From the NCBI RefSeq assembly GCF_019511665.1, contig NZ_JAEUAW010000002.1:62001-126000 (forward strand): a stretch of 64,000 bases of DNA. Reading direction: 5' to 3'. Both the position numbers and the translations under genes were made by a program. The notes beneath the pieces were generated by a model. The model was not told the DNA's origin. It made no database searches and saw nothing but the letters and a program-made list of their open reading frames with translations. Source of the DNA: Microbacterium jejuense (lineage in GTDB: Bacteria > Actinomycetota > Actinomycetes > Actinomycetales > Microbacteriaceae). Position 1 is the stretch's first letter, and each line of letters starts with the position of its first letter. Of the stretch, positions 48,101 to 57,826 are shown piece by piece.

Positions 48101-48200
48101 GATTCCCGAAACCCCCCGATTGCGCGTATCAGGCCTCAGCCTAGGGCCAGCTCACAGGCGGTTTCCAGCCCCGCCGGTGATGCGGGTGTGCCTGGTGTGA

Positions 48201-49697
<1,497 letters not shown>

Positions 49698-49709
49698 GCA
49701 TCACCTGGA

Positions 49710-49743
49710 TAACTTGCACACTACTGTGCAAGTTACGTAGCAT
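49710..49743 (+). promoter_or_regulatory. TetR promoter with 26-base palindromic operator
   Basis: TAACTTGCACA (49710-49720) and TGTGCAAGTTA (49725-49735) are exact inverted arms around CTAC. The left arm contains a -35-like TTGCAC (49714-49719). The -10 box TAGCAT (49738-49743) ends 6 bases before the TetR start, so the transcript is leaderless. The position suggests autorepression and control of the downstream export genes. Confidence 0.75.
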
Positions 49744-49749
49744 GGGGGC

Positions 49750-50388
49750 ATGACCTCCACCGATGTCGCGCGCGCTCCGCGCCGTGATGCCCGCGAGAAC
49801 CGCGCCGGCATCCTCGCGGCGGCCCACGTGGCGCTGGCGCACGACCCCCGGGCCTCCGTCGACGCGATCGCCCGTCAGGCGGGCCTGTCGCGTCGCGCCC
49901 TGTACGGCCACTTCGACGACCGCGACGCGCTCGTGAGCGAGCTCGTCGCCCAGGGCGCCGAGCGCTTCAACGCCGTCGCCGCCACGATCGACGACGCCGA
50001 CGCGCGCGTCGCGCTCGCGCGGCTGGCCGCGGCCCTGTGGAACGAGGCCGCCCACGTGCAGGTGCTCGCCGCGATCGCTCTCGACGAGGCGCACCTCGAA
50101 GAGACCGCCGCCGCCCTCGCGCCGCTGCGGCGCACCGTCGTGCGCATCGTGCGCGAGGGGCAGGACGACGACGTGCTGCGCACCGACGTCGCCGCGCCGA
50201 CGCTCGCCCGCCTGATCGAAGAGACCGCCCGCACCGTGATCACCCGCATCGACGCGTCGTCGCCCGAGGCGCGCGCGCTCGCGGTGCGCGCCGTGCTGTC
50301 GATCGCCGGGCTGTCGTGGCGCGAGGCGGCCGCCGTGCTCGACGCGCATCCGGGCATCCTCGCCGACGCCGAGGCGGCGGGAGCATGA
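49750..50388 (+). CDS. TetR-family transcriptional regulator
   Basis: This 212-residue protein has an N-terminal TetR helix-turn-helix (residues about 30-62, VDAIARQAGLSRRALYGHFD). An all-helical ligand domain with Ala/Arg-rich helices follows. It is first in the operon with the ATPase-like and YhgE/Pip genes, its stop overlapping the next ATG (ATGA). The palindromic operator in its own promoter implies that it senses a compound handled by the exporter. The ligand is unknown. Confidence 0.93.
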   Translation: MTSTDVARAPRRDARENRAGILAAAHVALAHDPRASVDAIARQAGLSRRALYGHFDDRDALVSELVAQGAERFNAVAATIDDADARVALARLAAALWNEAAHVQVLAAIALDEAHLEETAAALAPLRRTVVRIVREGQDDDVLRTDVAAPTLARLIEETARTVITRIDASSPEARALAVRAVLSIAGLSWREAAAVLDAHPGILADAEAAGA

Positions 50389-51575
50389 AGGTCGTGCTCG
50401 ACGCGGTCGGCAAGGGCCGCCGCGAACACGCCCTGCCCGTGACGTCGACCGCCTACGCGTCGGGCACCGCGACGCTGGTGGTCGCCGAGACCGAGCAGCG
50501 CCCGACCGTGCTGGGTCTCATCGCGTCGGGCCGCATGCGTCCCGACACGGGCCGCGTCGAGCTCGACGGAGAGGTGGATGCCTCACGCCTGCGCCGCCGC
50601 GTCGCCCTGGTCGACGCCCCCGAGGTGTCGGAGCCCGAGCCGAACGTCACCCTGGCCGGCGTCGTGGCCGAAGAGCTCATGTTCGCCGGGCGCCCCTCGC
50701 ACCCGATCGCGGTGCAGAACTGGCTGGCCGACAACGGGCTCGCGGAGGCGGCATCCCTTCCCGTCTCGAACGTCGACCCGGCCGACCGCGTGCGGGCGCT
50801 GTGCGAGCTGGCGGTGCTGCGCAAGGGCGTCGAAGGTCTCGTGCTGGTCTCGCCCGACCGCCACGGCGGCGAGCCCGAGGCCTGGTGGGCGATCGCCGAG
50901 GAGTTGGCGGCCCGCGGTCTCGCCGTGCTCGTGATCGCCGGGCAGGCTTCGGCCCGCGTCGCGCTCCCGGCCGTCGAGCGATCGACCCTCCCGGCCGTTG
51001 AGCGAGCGAAGCGAGACGAAACGTCGCAAGCAGACCCGACCGTCAGCACAGGCGTTTCGTCTTCGGGCGCTGGAGCGCCCTCCGCTCAACGACCGACATC
51101 CCCGGCCGTTGAGCGAGCGAAGCGAGACGAAACGTCGCAAGCCGAACTCGACGACGCGCCGACCGTCAGCCGAGGCGTTTCGTCTTCGGGCGCTGGAGCG
51201 CCCTCCGCTCAACGACCGACACCCCCGGCCGTTGAGCGAGCGAAGCGAGACGAAACGTCGCAAGCCGAACTCGACAACGACCCGACCGTCAGCACAGGCG
51301 TTTCGTCTTCGGGCGCCGGAGCGCCCTCCGCTCAACGACCGACACCCCAGGCCGTTGAGCGAGCGAAGCGAGACGAAACGTCGCAAGCCGAACTCGACAA
51401 CGACCCGACCGTCAGCCGAGGCGTTTCGTCTTCGGGCGCTGGAGCGCCCTCCGCTCAACGACCGACACCCGGCACAGGCGTTTCGTCTCGCTCGGTCCTC
51501 GCTCGCTCAACGACCGGGAGCGGGAGCCCGCGCCTGCGCAGGCTCACCGTGCGCACGAGAGGAGGCCGGGCATGA
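50385..51575 (+). CDS. Degenerate ABC-ATPase-like protein with a palindromic repeat-derived tail
   Basis: This 396-residue protein has an N-terminal 200 residues resembling an ABC nucleotide-binding domain: a strand, then VLGLIASGRMRPDTGRVELD (an ABC-like post-Walker segment), and LCELAVLRKGVEGLVLVSPD near the usual signature/Walker B position. The Walker A loop GxxGxGKST is absent; the corresponding region reads AETEQRPTVLGL. So ATP hydrolysis is doubtful. From about residue 203 the protein is made of a tandem repeat (PAVERAKRDETSQAELD and so on), translated from an in-frame palindromic DNA array (50991-51470). Both joints to neighbours are 4-base overlaps. It may be a partner of the YhgE/Pip membrane protein. 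Confidence 0.7.
   Translation: MKVVLDAVGKGRREHALPVTSTAYASGTATLVVAETEQRPTVLGLIASGRMRPDTGRVELDGEVDASRLRRRVALVDAPEVSEPEPNVTLAGVVAEELMFAGRPSHPIAVQNWLADNGLAEAASLPVSNVDPADRVRALCELAVLRKGVEGLVLVSPDRHGGEPEAWWAIAEELAARGLAVLVIAGQASARVALPAVERSTLPAVERAKRDETSQADPTVSTGVSSSGAGAPSAQRPTSPAVERAKRDETSQAELDDAPTVSRGVSSSGAGAPSAQRPTPPAVERAKRDETSQAELDNDPTVSTGVSSSGAGAPSAQRPTPQAVERAKRDETSQAELDNDPTVSRGVSSSGAGAPSAQRPTPGTGVSSRSVLARSTTGSGSPRLRRLTVRTRGGRA
50991..51470 (+). repeat. Tandem array of four 111-123-base palindromic units inside a coding gene
   Basis: Four units begin near 50991, 51102, 51225 and 51347. Period 1 is 111 bases and the others are 123, all multiples of 3. Each unit opens CCGTTGAGCGAGCGAAGCG and AGACGAAACG and closes with CGTTTCGTC and CCGCTCAACGACC, so the ends pair as a hairpin. 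One further inverted half follows at about 51477-51512. The array resembles the palindromic intergenic repeats of actinobacteria, but here it has been captured and expanded within a gene without breaking the frame. Confidence 0.85.
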
Positions 51576-53425
51576 AGGTCCCCCAGATGATCCTCGCCGA
51601 GCTGCGGCGCCTCACGTCGACGCGCATGTCGCTCATCGCCCTGATCGCGCTCATGGCGGTGCCGATCCTGTACGGCGGGCTGTACCTGTGGGCCAACCGC
51701 GACCCCTACGGGCAGCTCGACCAGGTGCCGGTGGCGCTCGTCGTCGCCGACACCGGCGCGCAGCTCAACGGCACCGACCGCAACCTCGGCGACGAGGTCG
51801 CGCAGGAGCTCATCGAGGACGGCTCGTTCGACTGGCACCTGACGACCGCCGAAGAGGCGACAGCCGGGCTCGACGACGGCACCTACGACTTCGGCGTCGA
51901 GCTGCCGGCCGACTTCACGGCATCCATCGCATCGATCACGTCGGCCGACCCGCACACCGCCGACCTCGTGCTGCTGACGAGCGATGCGAACAACTACCTC
52001 GCCTCGACGATCGGCACACAGGCGGTCGAGAAGATCAAGACCACGGTCACCGAGAAGGTGGTGGCCGAGGCCGGCCTCACGATGCTCGACGCCCTCGACA
52101 CCATCCGCGTGCAGCTGACAGATGCCGCCGCCGGCGCGGGGCAGCTGGTCGACGGGCTGGCGCAGGCCGGCGACGGCGCGACGCAGCTCGCCGATGGCGC
52201 GACGCGGCTCACGGACGGTGCGACGCAACTCGCCGACGGCACGGCGCAGCTGCGCGACGGCGCCGCCCAGCTGTCCGCGGGCGCGGCACAGGTAGCCGAC
52301 GGCACCGCGCAGCTCGCGGGCGTCGCCGACCGGGTCGGGGCCGCGGCATCCACCGCGACCGCGGCGCTGCCGCAGGCGCGCACCGACATCGCGACCAAGC
52401 TCGCGGCGGCCGGGCTCGACCAGACGCAGATCGACGAGGTGCTGACGGCCCTCGACCCGGTCGGCGAGCGCATCACGGCCATCGACCAGCGTGTGCAGGG
52501 CGCGGTGGCGCAGATCGACCGGCTCAACGACGGCGCGCAGCAGGTGTCAGGGGGTGCCGCCACCCTCGCCGCGGGCACGGCGACCGCCGCCGACGGCGCC
52601 GCGCAACTGCGCGACGGCTCGGCACAGCTGCGCGACGGCGCGACGACCCTCGACGACGGCATCACGCAGCTCGAGGACGGCGCCACGCAGCTGCGGGACG
52701 GCCTGAGCTCCGGTGCGGCGCAGCTGCCCTCGTACGACGCCGCGACGCGGCGGCAGCAGGCCGACACTCTCGCGACCCCCGTCGACGTCGAGCGGTCGTC
52801 GCTCACGCAGGCGCAGAACTACGGTGCGGGCCTCGCGCCCTTCTTCGCGGCGCTCGCGGGGTGGATCGGCATCTACGCGCTGTTCCTCATCGTCAAGCCG
52901 GTCTCCAAGCGCGCGGTGACGGCGCTGCACTCCCCGATCCGCATCACCCTCGCCGGCTGGGCGACACCGGCCCTGCTCGGCGGCGTGCAGATGGTCGGCC
53001 TGTTCGGCGTTCTCGCGCTCGCCCTCGGCTTCTCGTTCGCGCATCCGCTGGCGACGCTCGGCATCCTGCTGCTCGCGTCGGCGACGTATGCGGCGATCGT
53101 CCTCGCGCTGAACGTGTGGCTCGGCTCGGTCGGCCAGTTCCTCGGACTCGTCCTCATGGTGCTGCAGCTCGTCACGGCGGGCGGGACCTTCCCGTGGCAG
53201 ACGCTTCCGGCACCGCTCGCCGCGCTCCACCATGTGCTGCCCATGGGGTACGTCGTCGACGCGATGCGCCAGGTCATGTACGGCGGCAGCGCCGACCGGG
53301 TGTGGCTCGACCTCACCGTGCTGGTGGCATGGCTCGTCGGCGCCGGCGTCCTGGCCGCCATCGGAGTGACGCGCATGACCCACTTCCGCACGCTGCGCGA
53401 CCTGCAGCCGAGCGTGATCGGCTGA
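51572..53425 (+). CDS. YhgE/Pip family membrane protein
   Basis: This 617-residue protein belongs to the YhgE/Pip group (phage-infection-protein-like, related to ABC-2 permeases). One N-terminal span (MSLIALIALMAVPILYGGLYLW) is followed by a long outside region. That region has repeated QLADGATQL-type heptads (about residues 190-265 and 330-385), forming an extended helical stalk. About five C-terminal spans follow (GWIGIYALFLIVKPVSKRAV onward). It overlaps the ATPase-like gene's stop. The TetR-ATPase-like-YhgE order suggests an export or envelope-stress role. The Asp-Gly repeats are typical of the family. Confidence 0.88.
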   Translation: MKVPQMILAELRRLTSTRMSLIALIALMAVPILYGGLYLWANRDPYGQLDQVPVALVVADTGAQLNGTDRNLGDEVAQELIEDGSFDWHLTTAEEATAGLDDGTYDFGVELPADFTASIASITSADPHTADLVLLTSDANNYLASTIGTQAVEKIKTTVTEKVVAEAGLTMLDALDTIRVQLTDAAAGAGQLVDGLAQAGDGATQLADGATRLTDGATQLADGTAQLRDGAAQLSAGAAQVADGTAQLAGVADRVGAAASTATAALPQARTDIATKLAAAGLDQTQIDEVLTALDPVGERITAIDQRVQGAVAQIDRLNDGAQQVSGGAATLAAGTATAADGAAQLRDGSAQLRDGATTLDDGITQLEDGATQLRDGLSSGAAQLPSYDAATRRQQADTLATPVDVERSSLTQAQNYGAGLAPFFAALAGWIGIYALFLIVKPVSKRAVTALHSPIRITLAGWATPALLGGVQMVGLFGVLALALGFSFAHPLATLGILLLASATYAAIVLALNVWLGSVGQFLGLVLMVLQLVTAGGTFPWQTLPAPLAALHHVLPMGYVVDAMRQVMYGGSADRVWLDLTVLVAWLVGAGVLAAIGVTRMTHFRTLRDLQPSVIG

Positions 53426-53435
53426 CACCTCGCGC

Positions 53436-53465
53436 GAGTGGATGCCGGGCGCCCGGCATCCACTC
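53436..53465. terminator. Perfect 30-base palindrome, probable terminator
   Basis: GAGTGGATGCCGGGC (53436-53450) is followed directly by its exact complement to 53465. It lies 11 bases after the YhgE/Pip stop and carries the GGATGCC word common to terminators in this window. Confidence 0.7.
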
Positions 53466-53475
53466 CCCCCACGGT

Positions 53476-53533
53476 TGACTTGGCTCAGATGTACGCGACA
53501 CGCCAGCGTGTTGCGTACATATGAGCCAAGTCA
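53476..53533. repeat. 58-base imperfect nested palindrome
   Basis: Outer arms TGACTTGGCTCA (53476-53487) and TGAGCCAAGTCA (53522-53533) are exact complements. Inside are ATGTACGC (53489-53496) / GCGTACAT (53513-53520), then ACACGC/GCGTGT. The only unpaired bases are one at each side of the outer-inner joint, one inner mismatch and a 2-base loop. It lies between the terminator and the penicillin-acylase gene in a 283-base gap. It is not like the GGATGCC hairpins. Possible roles are a regulator site, a REP-like mobile palindrome, or a cruciform. Confidence 0.75.
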
Positions 53534-53708
53534 GCGAGTGCGGGGAGGGACAGAGGGGCCGGTCGCGGGGCGAAAAGCGAGTGCGATTCGGCCCAGGGCG
53601 CCGGTCGGGGATACGATGCGGAACAGCGCCCGGGCGACCCGATGCCCGTGGCACCCCGTCTCGCGGCGCCAGGCACCGCGTGTCCCGCCCCAGCCCGGAA
53701 AGCTCTCA

Positions 53709-56330
53709 ATGTCGAAGCCCCCCGCCTCGCCCTATGCCACCGACGACACCGTGCAGCGCCGCTCCGTGGGCCGCACCATCGGCATCACGCTCTTCACCAT
53801 CGTCGCGATCGTCGTGGTCATCGCCCTCGTCGCCATCGGATTCGTCACCTACACCGTGCAGCGGTCGTTCCCGCAGCTGAGCGGCGAGGTGACGGTGACG
53901 GGGCTGGATGACGAGGTGACGGTGCAGCGCGATGCGCTCGGCATCCCCACGATCACGGCCGACTCGTCGCACGACCTGTTCTTCGCGCAGGGCTACGTGC
54001 AGGCGCAGGACCGGTTCTGGGAGATGGACTTCCGCCGCCATGTCACGAGCGGCCGCCTGTCGGAGCTGTTCGGCAAGTCGCAGCTCGGCACCGACAAGTT
54101 CCTGCGCACGCTCGGCTGGCACGAGATCGCCGAGCAGGAGGTCGAGGCCCTCAGCGACACCGAGCGCGCCTATTACGACGCCTACGCCGACGGCGTGAAC
54201 GCCTACCTCGCAGACCACCAGGGCGCCGACGCCTCGTTCGAGTACGCCGTGCTCGGACTGCAGAACCCGGACTACGAGATCGAGCCCTGGACGCCGGCGG
54301 ACTCCGTCGCGTGGCTGAAGGCGATGGCCTGGGACCTCCGCAGCAACATCGAGACCGAGACCGAGCGCGCCGTGCTCGCGTCGCAGTACACCCCGGAGCA
54401 GATCGACGAGCTGTACCCGGCGTACCCGTTCGACCGCAACCCGGTCATCGTGCCGAAGATCTCGACCGTGCCCGCGGTCGGCACCGCGCCCGACGCGACG
54501 GCCGAGGGCGAGACCGGTGAGACGGATGCCGACACGTCGGCGATCGAGTGGACCCAGGTCGACAGCGTCATCGAGGCCGTCGGCGAGCTCGTGGGCGACG
54601 CGGGCGAGGGCATCGGCTCGAACTCGTGGGTCGTTTCGGGCGCGAACACCGACACGGGGAAGCCGCTGCTGGCCAACGACCCGCACCTCGGCGCGTCGCT
54701 GCCGAGCGTGTGGCACCAGATCCAGCTCAAGTGCTCGGAGGTCACCGACGAGTGCCCCTTCGACGTGGCGGGCTTCTCGTTCTCGGGCCTCCCCGGCGTC
54801 GTCATCGGCCACAACGAGCGCGTGGCATGGGGCTTCACGAACCTCACGACAGACGTGACCGACCTGTACCTCGAGAAGATCCAGGGCGACTCGTACTGGT
54901 ACGACGGCGCGCTCGTACCGCTGCAGACGCGCACCGAGACGTTCAAGGTGGCGGGCGGCGACGATGTCGAGCTCGAGGTGCGCTCCACCGCGAACGGCCC
55001 GATCGTGTCGGGGCTCACCGACGACTTCACCGAGATCGCCGAGCACCCCTACGTCGGCACCGGCGGCACCGTGACCGCGCCGCCGGCCGATGCGCCCGAG
55101 GGCGAGTACGCCGTGAGCCTGCGCTGGACCGCGCTGCAGCCGGGGACGACGGCATCCGCGATCTTCGCCCTCAACACGGCCAAGGACTTCGACGACTTCC
55201 GCGGCGCGGCTGCGCTGTTCGACGTGCCGGCGCAGAACCTCATCTACGCCGACGTCGACGGCAACATCGGGTATCAAACACCCGGCAAGCTGCCCATCCG
55301 GGGCGCGGCGGACGGCTCGATGCCGCAGCCGGGGTGGAGCTCGGCGTTCGCGTGGCAGGGGTACATCCCGTTCGAGGAGCTGCCGGTGTCGTACAACCCC
55401 GACGAGGGCTACATCGTCACCGCGAACAACGCGATCGTCGGTCAGGACTACCCCCACTTCCTCACGAACGACTGGGACTACGGCTGGCGCGCGGCGCGCA
55501 TCACCGAGCTCATCGAGCGGGCGATCGCGAAGGGTCCGGTGACCGCCGACGACCTCAACGCGATCCAGGCCGACAACTACTCGTTCATCGGCATGCGCCT
55601 GACCGCTGCCTACGCCGACATCGAGACGGGCGATAGCCGCACCGACTCCGCACTGAAGCTGCTGCAGGAGTGGGACGCGCAGGCCGGTGCCGATTCGTCG
55701 GCCGCCGCCTACGCGAGCGTGCTGTGGGACACCCTCGCCCAGAACATGTTCGTGAACGGCCGCGAGAACCCGGCGCCGCTGAGCGGTCAGGGACGCCTCT
55801 TCCTCGTGATGGACACCCTGCTCTCGGACGAGTCCTCGCCGTGGTGGACCAACGACGAGCTCGGCGTGGACGGCATGCGCGAGATGCTGAAGCGCTCGGC
55901 GATCGACGCGTATGAGCGGCTCGAGGACGCCCAGGGCGACAACCAGTCCCGCTGGAACTGGGGCTCGCTGCACGCGCTGCCGCTCACCAACGGCACCTTC
56001 GGCGAGTCGGGCATCGCGCCCATCGAGTGGTTCTTCAACCGCGGCCCGTTCCCCGTCGGTGGCGGATCATCGGTCGTGAACGCGACCGGCTGGGACCTCG
56101 GCTCGGGCGACTTCTCGACGATCACCGTGCCGTCGATGCGCATGATCGTCGACCTCGACGACTTCGATCACTCGCGCTGGAACCAGCTGACGGGCGAGAG
56201 CGGCCACGCCTTCCACACGAACTACACCGACCAGGTGGAATCGTGGCAGAAGGCCGAGCTCACCCCGTGGGCCTACTCGCCCAAGGCGGTCTCTGCAGCG
56301 ACCACCGACACGCTCGTGCTGAAGCCCTGA
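53709..56330 (+). CDS. Penicillin-acylase-family Ntn hydrolase
   Basis: This 873-residue protein starts at ATG 53709; the open frame continues upstream to 53442, but that stretch is the intergenic palindrome. An N-terminal membrane span (TIGITLFTIVAIVVVIALVAIGF, about residues 25-47) anchors it. Family blocks are clear: DALGIPTITADSSHDLFFAQGYVQAQDRFW early, then the autoprocessing site GEGIGSNSW. Ser304 would become the N-terminal nucleophile of the beta subunit after self-cleavage. The beta part has LANDPHLGASLPSVW. Members hydrolyse N-acyl groups such as acyl-homoserine lactones, penicillin G or cyclic lipopeptides. The true substrate cannot be predicted. A strong terminator follows. Confidence 0.92.
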   Translation: MSKPPASPYATDDTVQRRSVGRTIGITLFTIVAIVVVIALVAIGFVTYTVQRSFPQLSGEVTVTGLDDEVTVQRDALGIPTITADSSHDLFFAQGYVQAQDRFWEMDFRRHVTSGRLSELFGKSQLGTDKFLRTLGWHEIAEQEVEALSDTERAYYDAYADGVNAYLADHQGADASFEYAVLGLQNPDYEIEPWTPADSVAWLKAMAWDLRSNIETETERAVLASQYTPEQIDELYPAYPFDRNPVIVPKISTVPAVGTAPDATAEGETGETDADTSAIEWTQVDSVIEAVGELVGDAGEGIGSNSWVVSGANTDTGKPLLANDPHLGASLPSVWHQIQLKCSEVTDECPFDVAGFSFSGLPGVVIGHNERVAWGFTNLTTDVTDLYLEKIQGDSYWYDGALVPLQTRTETFKVAGGDDVELEVRSTANGPIVSGLTDDFTEIAEHPYVGTGGTVTAPPADAPEGEYAVSLRWTALQPGTTASAIFALNTAKDFDDFRGAAALFDVPAQNLIYADVDGNIGYQTPGKLPIRGAADGSMPQPGWSSAFAWQGYIPFEELPVSYNPDEGYIVTANNAIVGQDYPHFLTNDWDYGWRAARITELIERAIAKGPVTADDLNAIQADNYSFIGMRLTAAYADIETGDSRTDSALKLLQEWDAQAGADSSAAAYASVLWDTLAQNMFVNGRENPAPLSGQGRLFLVMDTLLSDESSPWWTNDELGVDGMREMLKRSAIDAYERLEDAQGDNQSRWNWGSLHALPLTNGTFGESGIAPIEWFFNRGPFPVGGGSSVVNATGWDLGSGDFSTITVPSMRMIVDLDDFDHSRWNQLTGESGHAFHTNYTDQVESWQKAELTPWAYSPKAVSAATTDTLVLKP

Positions 56331-56350
56331 CACGTTCGCCGTCGCGCATC

Positions 56351-56385
56351 CAGAACCCCCGGTCTCGTCGAGACCGGGGGTTCTG
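56351..56385. terminator. Bidirectional hairpin terminator, 16-base stem
   Basis: CAGAACCCCCGGTCTC (56351-56366) pairs exactly with 56370-56385 around a 3-base loop. It lies between the convergent penicillin-acylase and MerR genes. Confidence 0.85.
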
Positions 56386-56393
56386 CGCGTCGC

Positions 56394-57206
56394 TCACCGC
56401 CAGACGGCCTGGTCGGGATCGATCCCGTGCGCTCGCGCGGACTCCTCGATGATGCGGGCGAACCACGAGGCGAGGCCCGGGCGGATGCCGTCGTAGTGTG
56501 CGGCGAAGCCCGGGTCGGACGCGAACATGCGTCCGAGGCACACCTGCATCTCGCGCGAGAGCGGGAAGAAGTGCGAGAAGATCTCGCGGTGCCGCTCGGC
56601 GAGTGCGCCGGCGTCGTCGCTCCCCGGCTCGACGCCCGCGTCGAGGGCGTCCCCGAGCGCCTGCTGCAGGGCCGCCATGTCAGCGGCGAGCGCCTGCCAC
56701 TCCGCCTTGGTACGGGATGCCGACCGCTCGGCGAACTGCGCCCACTGCAGGGTTCCGCCCCACGCGGCGCGCGCTCCGGCCGCGTCATCCGCGTCCCACG
56801 CCGGGCCGAACGACTCGGTCTGCTCCTCGGGACTCAGGAGGATGCCGCGCTCGTGGGCATCGGTCAGCCGCTCGAGCTGCTCGTCGAGCCGCCGCAGCTC
56901 CTCGATGCGGTCGGCCAGCTGTGCCCGCTGCGCACGCAGCGTCGTGCCGATGTCGGTCGTCGCGTCGTCGAGCACCTCCCGTACGGCGTCCAGCCCGAGC
57001 CCGGCATCCCGATACGCCACGATCCGCTCCAGACGCCCGAGGTCGGCGTCGGTGTAGATGCGGTAGCCGGCGGGCGTGCGCTCGGACGGAGACGCGAGGC
57101 CGATCTCGTCCCAGTGGTGGAGCGTGCGGACAGTCACGCCGAGCAGCTCGGCGACGGCCCCGACCGTCAGACCGTCGTCGATCCGCGGGTCAGCCATGGT
57201 GACCAT
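56394..57206 (-). CDS. MerR-family regulator with TipAS-like domain
   Basis: This 270-residue regulator starts at ATG 57206, 5 bases after AGGAGGG; the ATG at 57197 is a weaker choice. The MerR winged helix is clear: TVGAVAELLGVTVRTLHHWD, then GYRIYTDADLGRLERI. A dimer helix follows (TLRAQRAQLADRIEELRRLD). The C-terminal 130 residues are helical and resemble the TipAS antibiotic-binding domain of TipAL. It overlaps the upstream glyoxalase-fold gene by 17 bases, so the two are transcribed together. It probably responds to a small ligand and may control that gene. Confidence 0.92.
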   Translation of the reverse strand: MVTMADPRIDDGLTVGAVAELLGVTVRTLHHWDEIGLASPSERTPAGYRIYTDADLGRLERIVAYRDAGLGLDAVREVLDDATTDIGTTLRAQRAQLADRIEELRRLDEQLERLTDAHERGILLSPEEQTESFGPAWDADDAAGARAAWGGTLQWAQFAERSASRTKAEWQALAADMAALQQALGDALDAGVEPGSDDAGALAERHREIFSHFFPLSREMQVCLGRMFASDPGFAAHYDGIRPGLASWFARIIEESARAHGIDPDQAVWR

Positions 57207-57735
57207 TGTGACCCTCCTTCCTGCGGTCGGGGGCGACGATGCCGGCGGCTTCGAGGGCGCGGTTCTCGGGGCTGTCGGGGTCGATGTCCCTCGGCGCCGT
57301 GAGGACGACGCGCACACCCTCGGGGGTGCGCACCTCCACGTCACGGGTGTTCCAGGGCGTGTCGTACGGCCCGGTCACGCTGTCGGGCATCATGCTGCGG
57401 CACGCGCCCGCGACCTCGTCCAGCTGGCTCATGACGCACGAGAAGCTCACGGTGACGACCGCGCTCCCGGCCTCGTGCGTCGGCGTCCCAGCGGGCACGA
57501 GCAGGACGTCCTGGAACGCCCAGCGCCGCAGGTGCACCACCTGCCCGGGAATGCTGAACAGCTCGATGAAGCCCAGCCCGCGCACCCAGAAGTCCGTCGA
57601 TGCCGCGAGATCGCCCGTCTCGATCTTCACGAACGCGGGCATCGCGTAGATACCGCGGAACACCTCGGGCGCGACGGCGGCAACGCCCCGCTCGGTGGTG
57701 GCTCCTCTGTCGAATGCGTCGAAATACTCGCTCAT
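57190..57735 (-). CDS. Glyoxalase/bleomycin-resistance (VOC) family protein
   Basis: This protein of about 181 residues has the VOC fold: FVKIETGDLAASTDFWVRGLGF, then VVHLRRWAFQDVLLVPAG, and the second half with FSCVMSQLDEVAGACR. The start is uncertain: ATG at 57735 or GTG at 57756 (seven residues longer); neither has a strong ribosome site. Such proteins bind metal and act on or sequester small molecules. It is cotranscribed with the overlapping MerR gene and diverges from the SRPBCC/ArsR pair. No catalytic residues can be assigned. Confidence 0.8.
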   Translation of the reverse strand: MSEYFDAFDRGATTERGVAAVAPEVFRGIYAMPAFVKIETGDLAASTDFWVRGLGFIELFSIPGQVVHLRRWAFQDVLLVPAGTPTHEAGSAVVTVSFSCVMSQLDEVAGACRSMMPDSVTGPYDTPWNTRDVEVRTPEGVRVVLTAPRDIDPDSPENRALEAAGIVAPDRRKEGHNGHHG

Positions 57736-57790
57736 GTCGTCAGGCTCGTGCCTCACGTTGCGTCATGGTCAAGTCCACGAGAGAAAACAG

Positions 57791-57818
57791 TTGACACATT
57801 CGTCTAGACGAATATATT
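57791..57818 (+). promoter_or_regulatory. SRPBCC/ArsR operon promoter with perfect 16-base operator
   Basis: A consensus -35 TTGACA (57791-57796) and -10 TATATT (57813-57818) are separated by 16 bases. The spacer and its edges are the perfect palindrome ATTCGTCTAGACGAAT (57798-57813). The start codon is 8 bases after the -10. It is almost certainly the operator of the ArsR-type regulator two genes downstream. Confidence 0.85.
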
Positions 57819-57826
57819 GTGATGCC

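Noticed and set aside
50583..51458. Repeat protein on the minus strand across the palindromic array.
   Set aside because: The open frame follows from the palindromic symmetry of the array; it has no ribosome site and the plus-strand frame is coupled to neighbours at both ends.
50991..51470. CRISPR array.
   Set aside because: Units are 111-123 bases, palindromic throughout, without distinct spacers, and lie in frame inside a gene; no cas genes are present.
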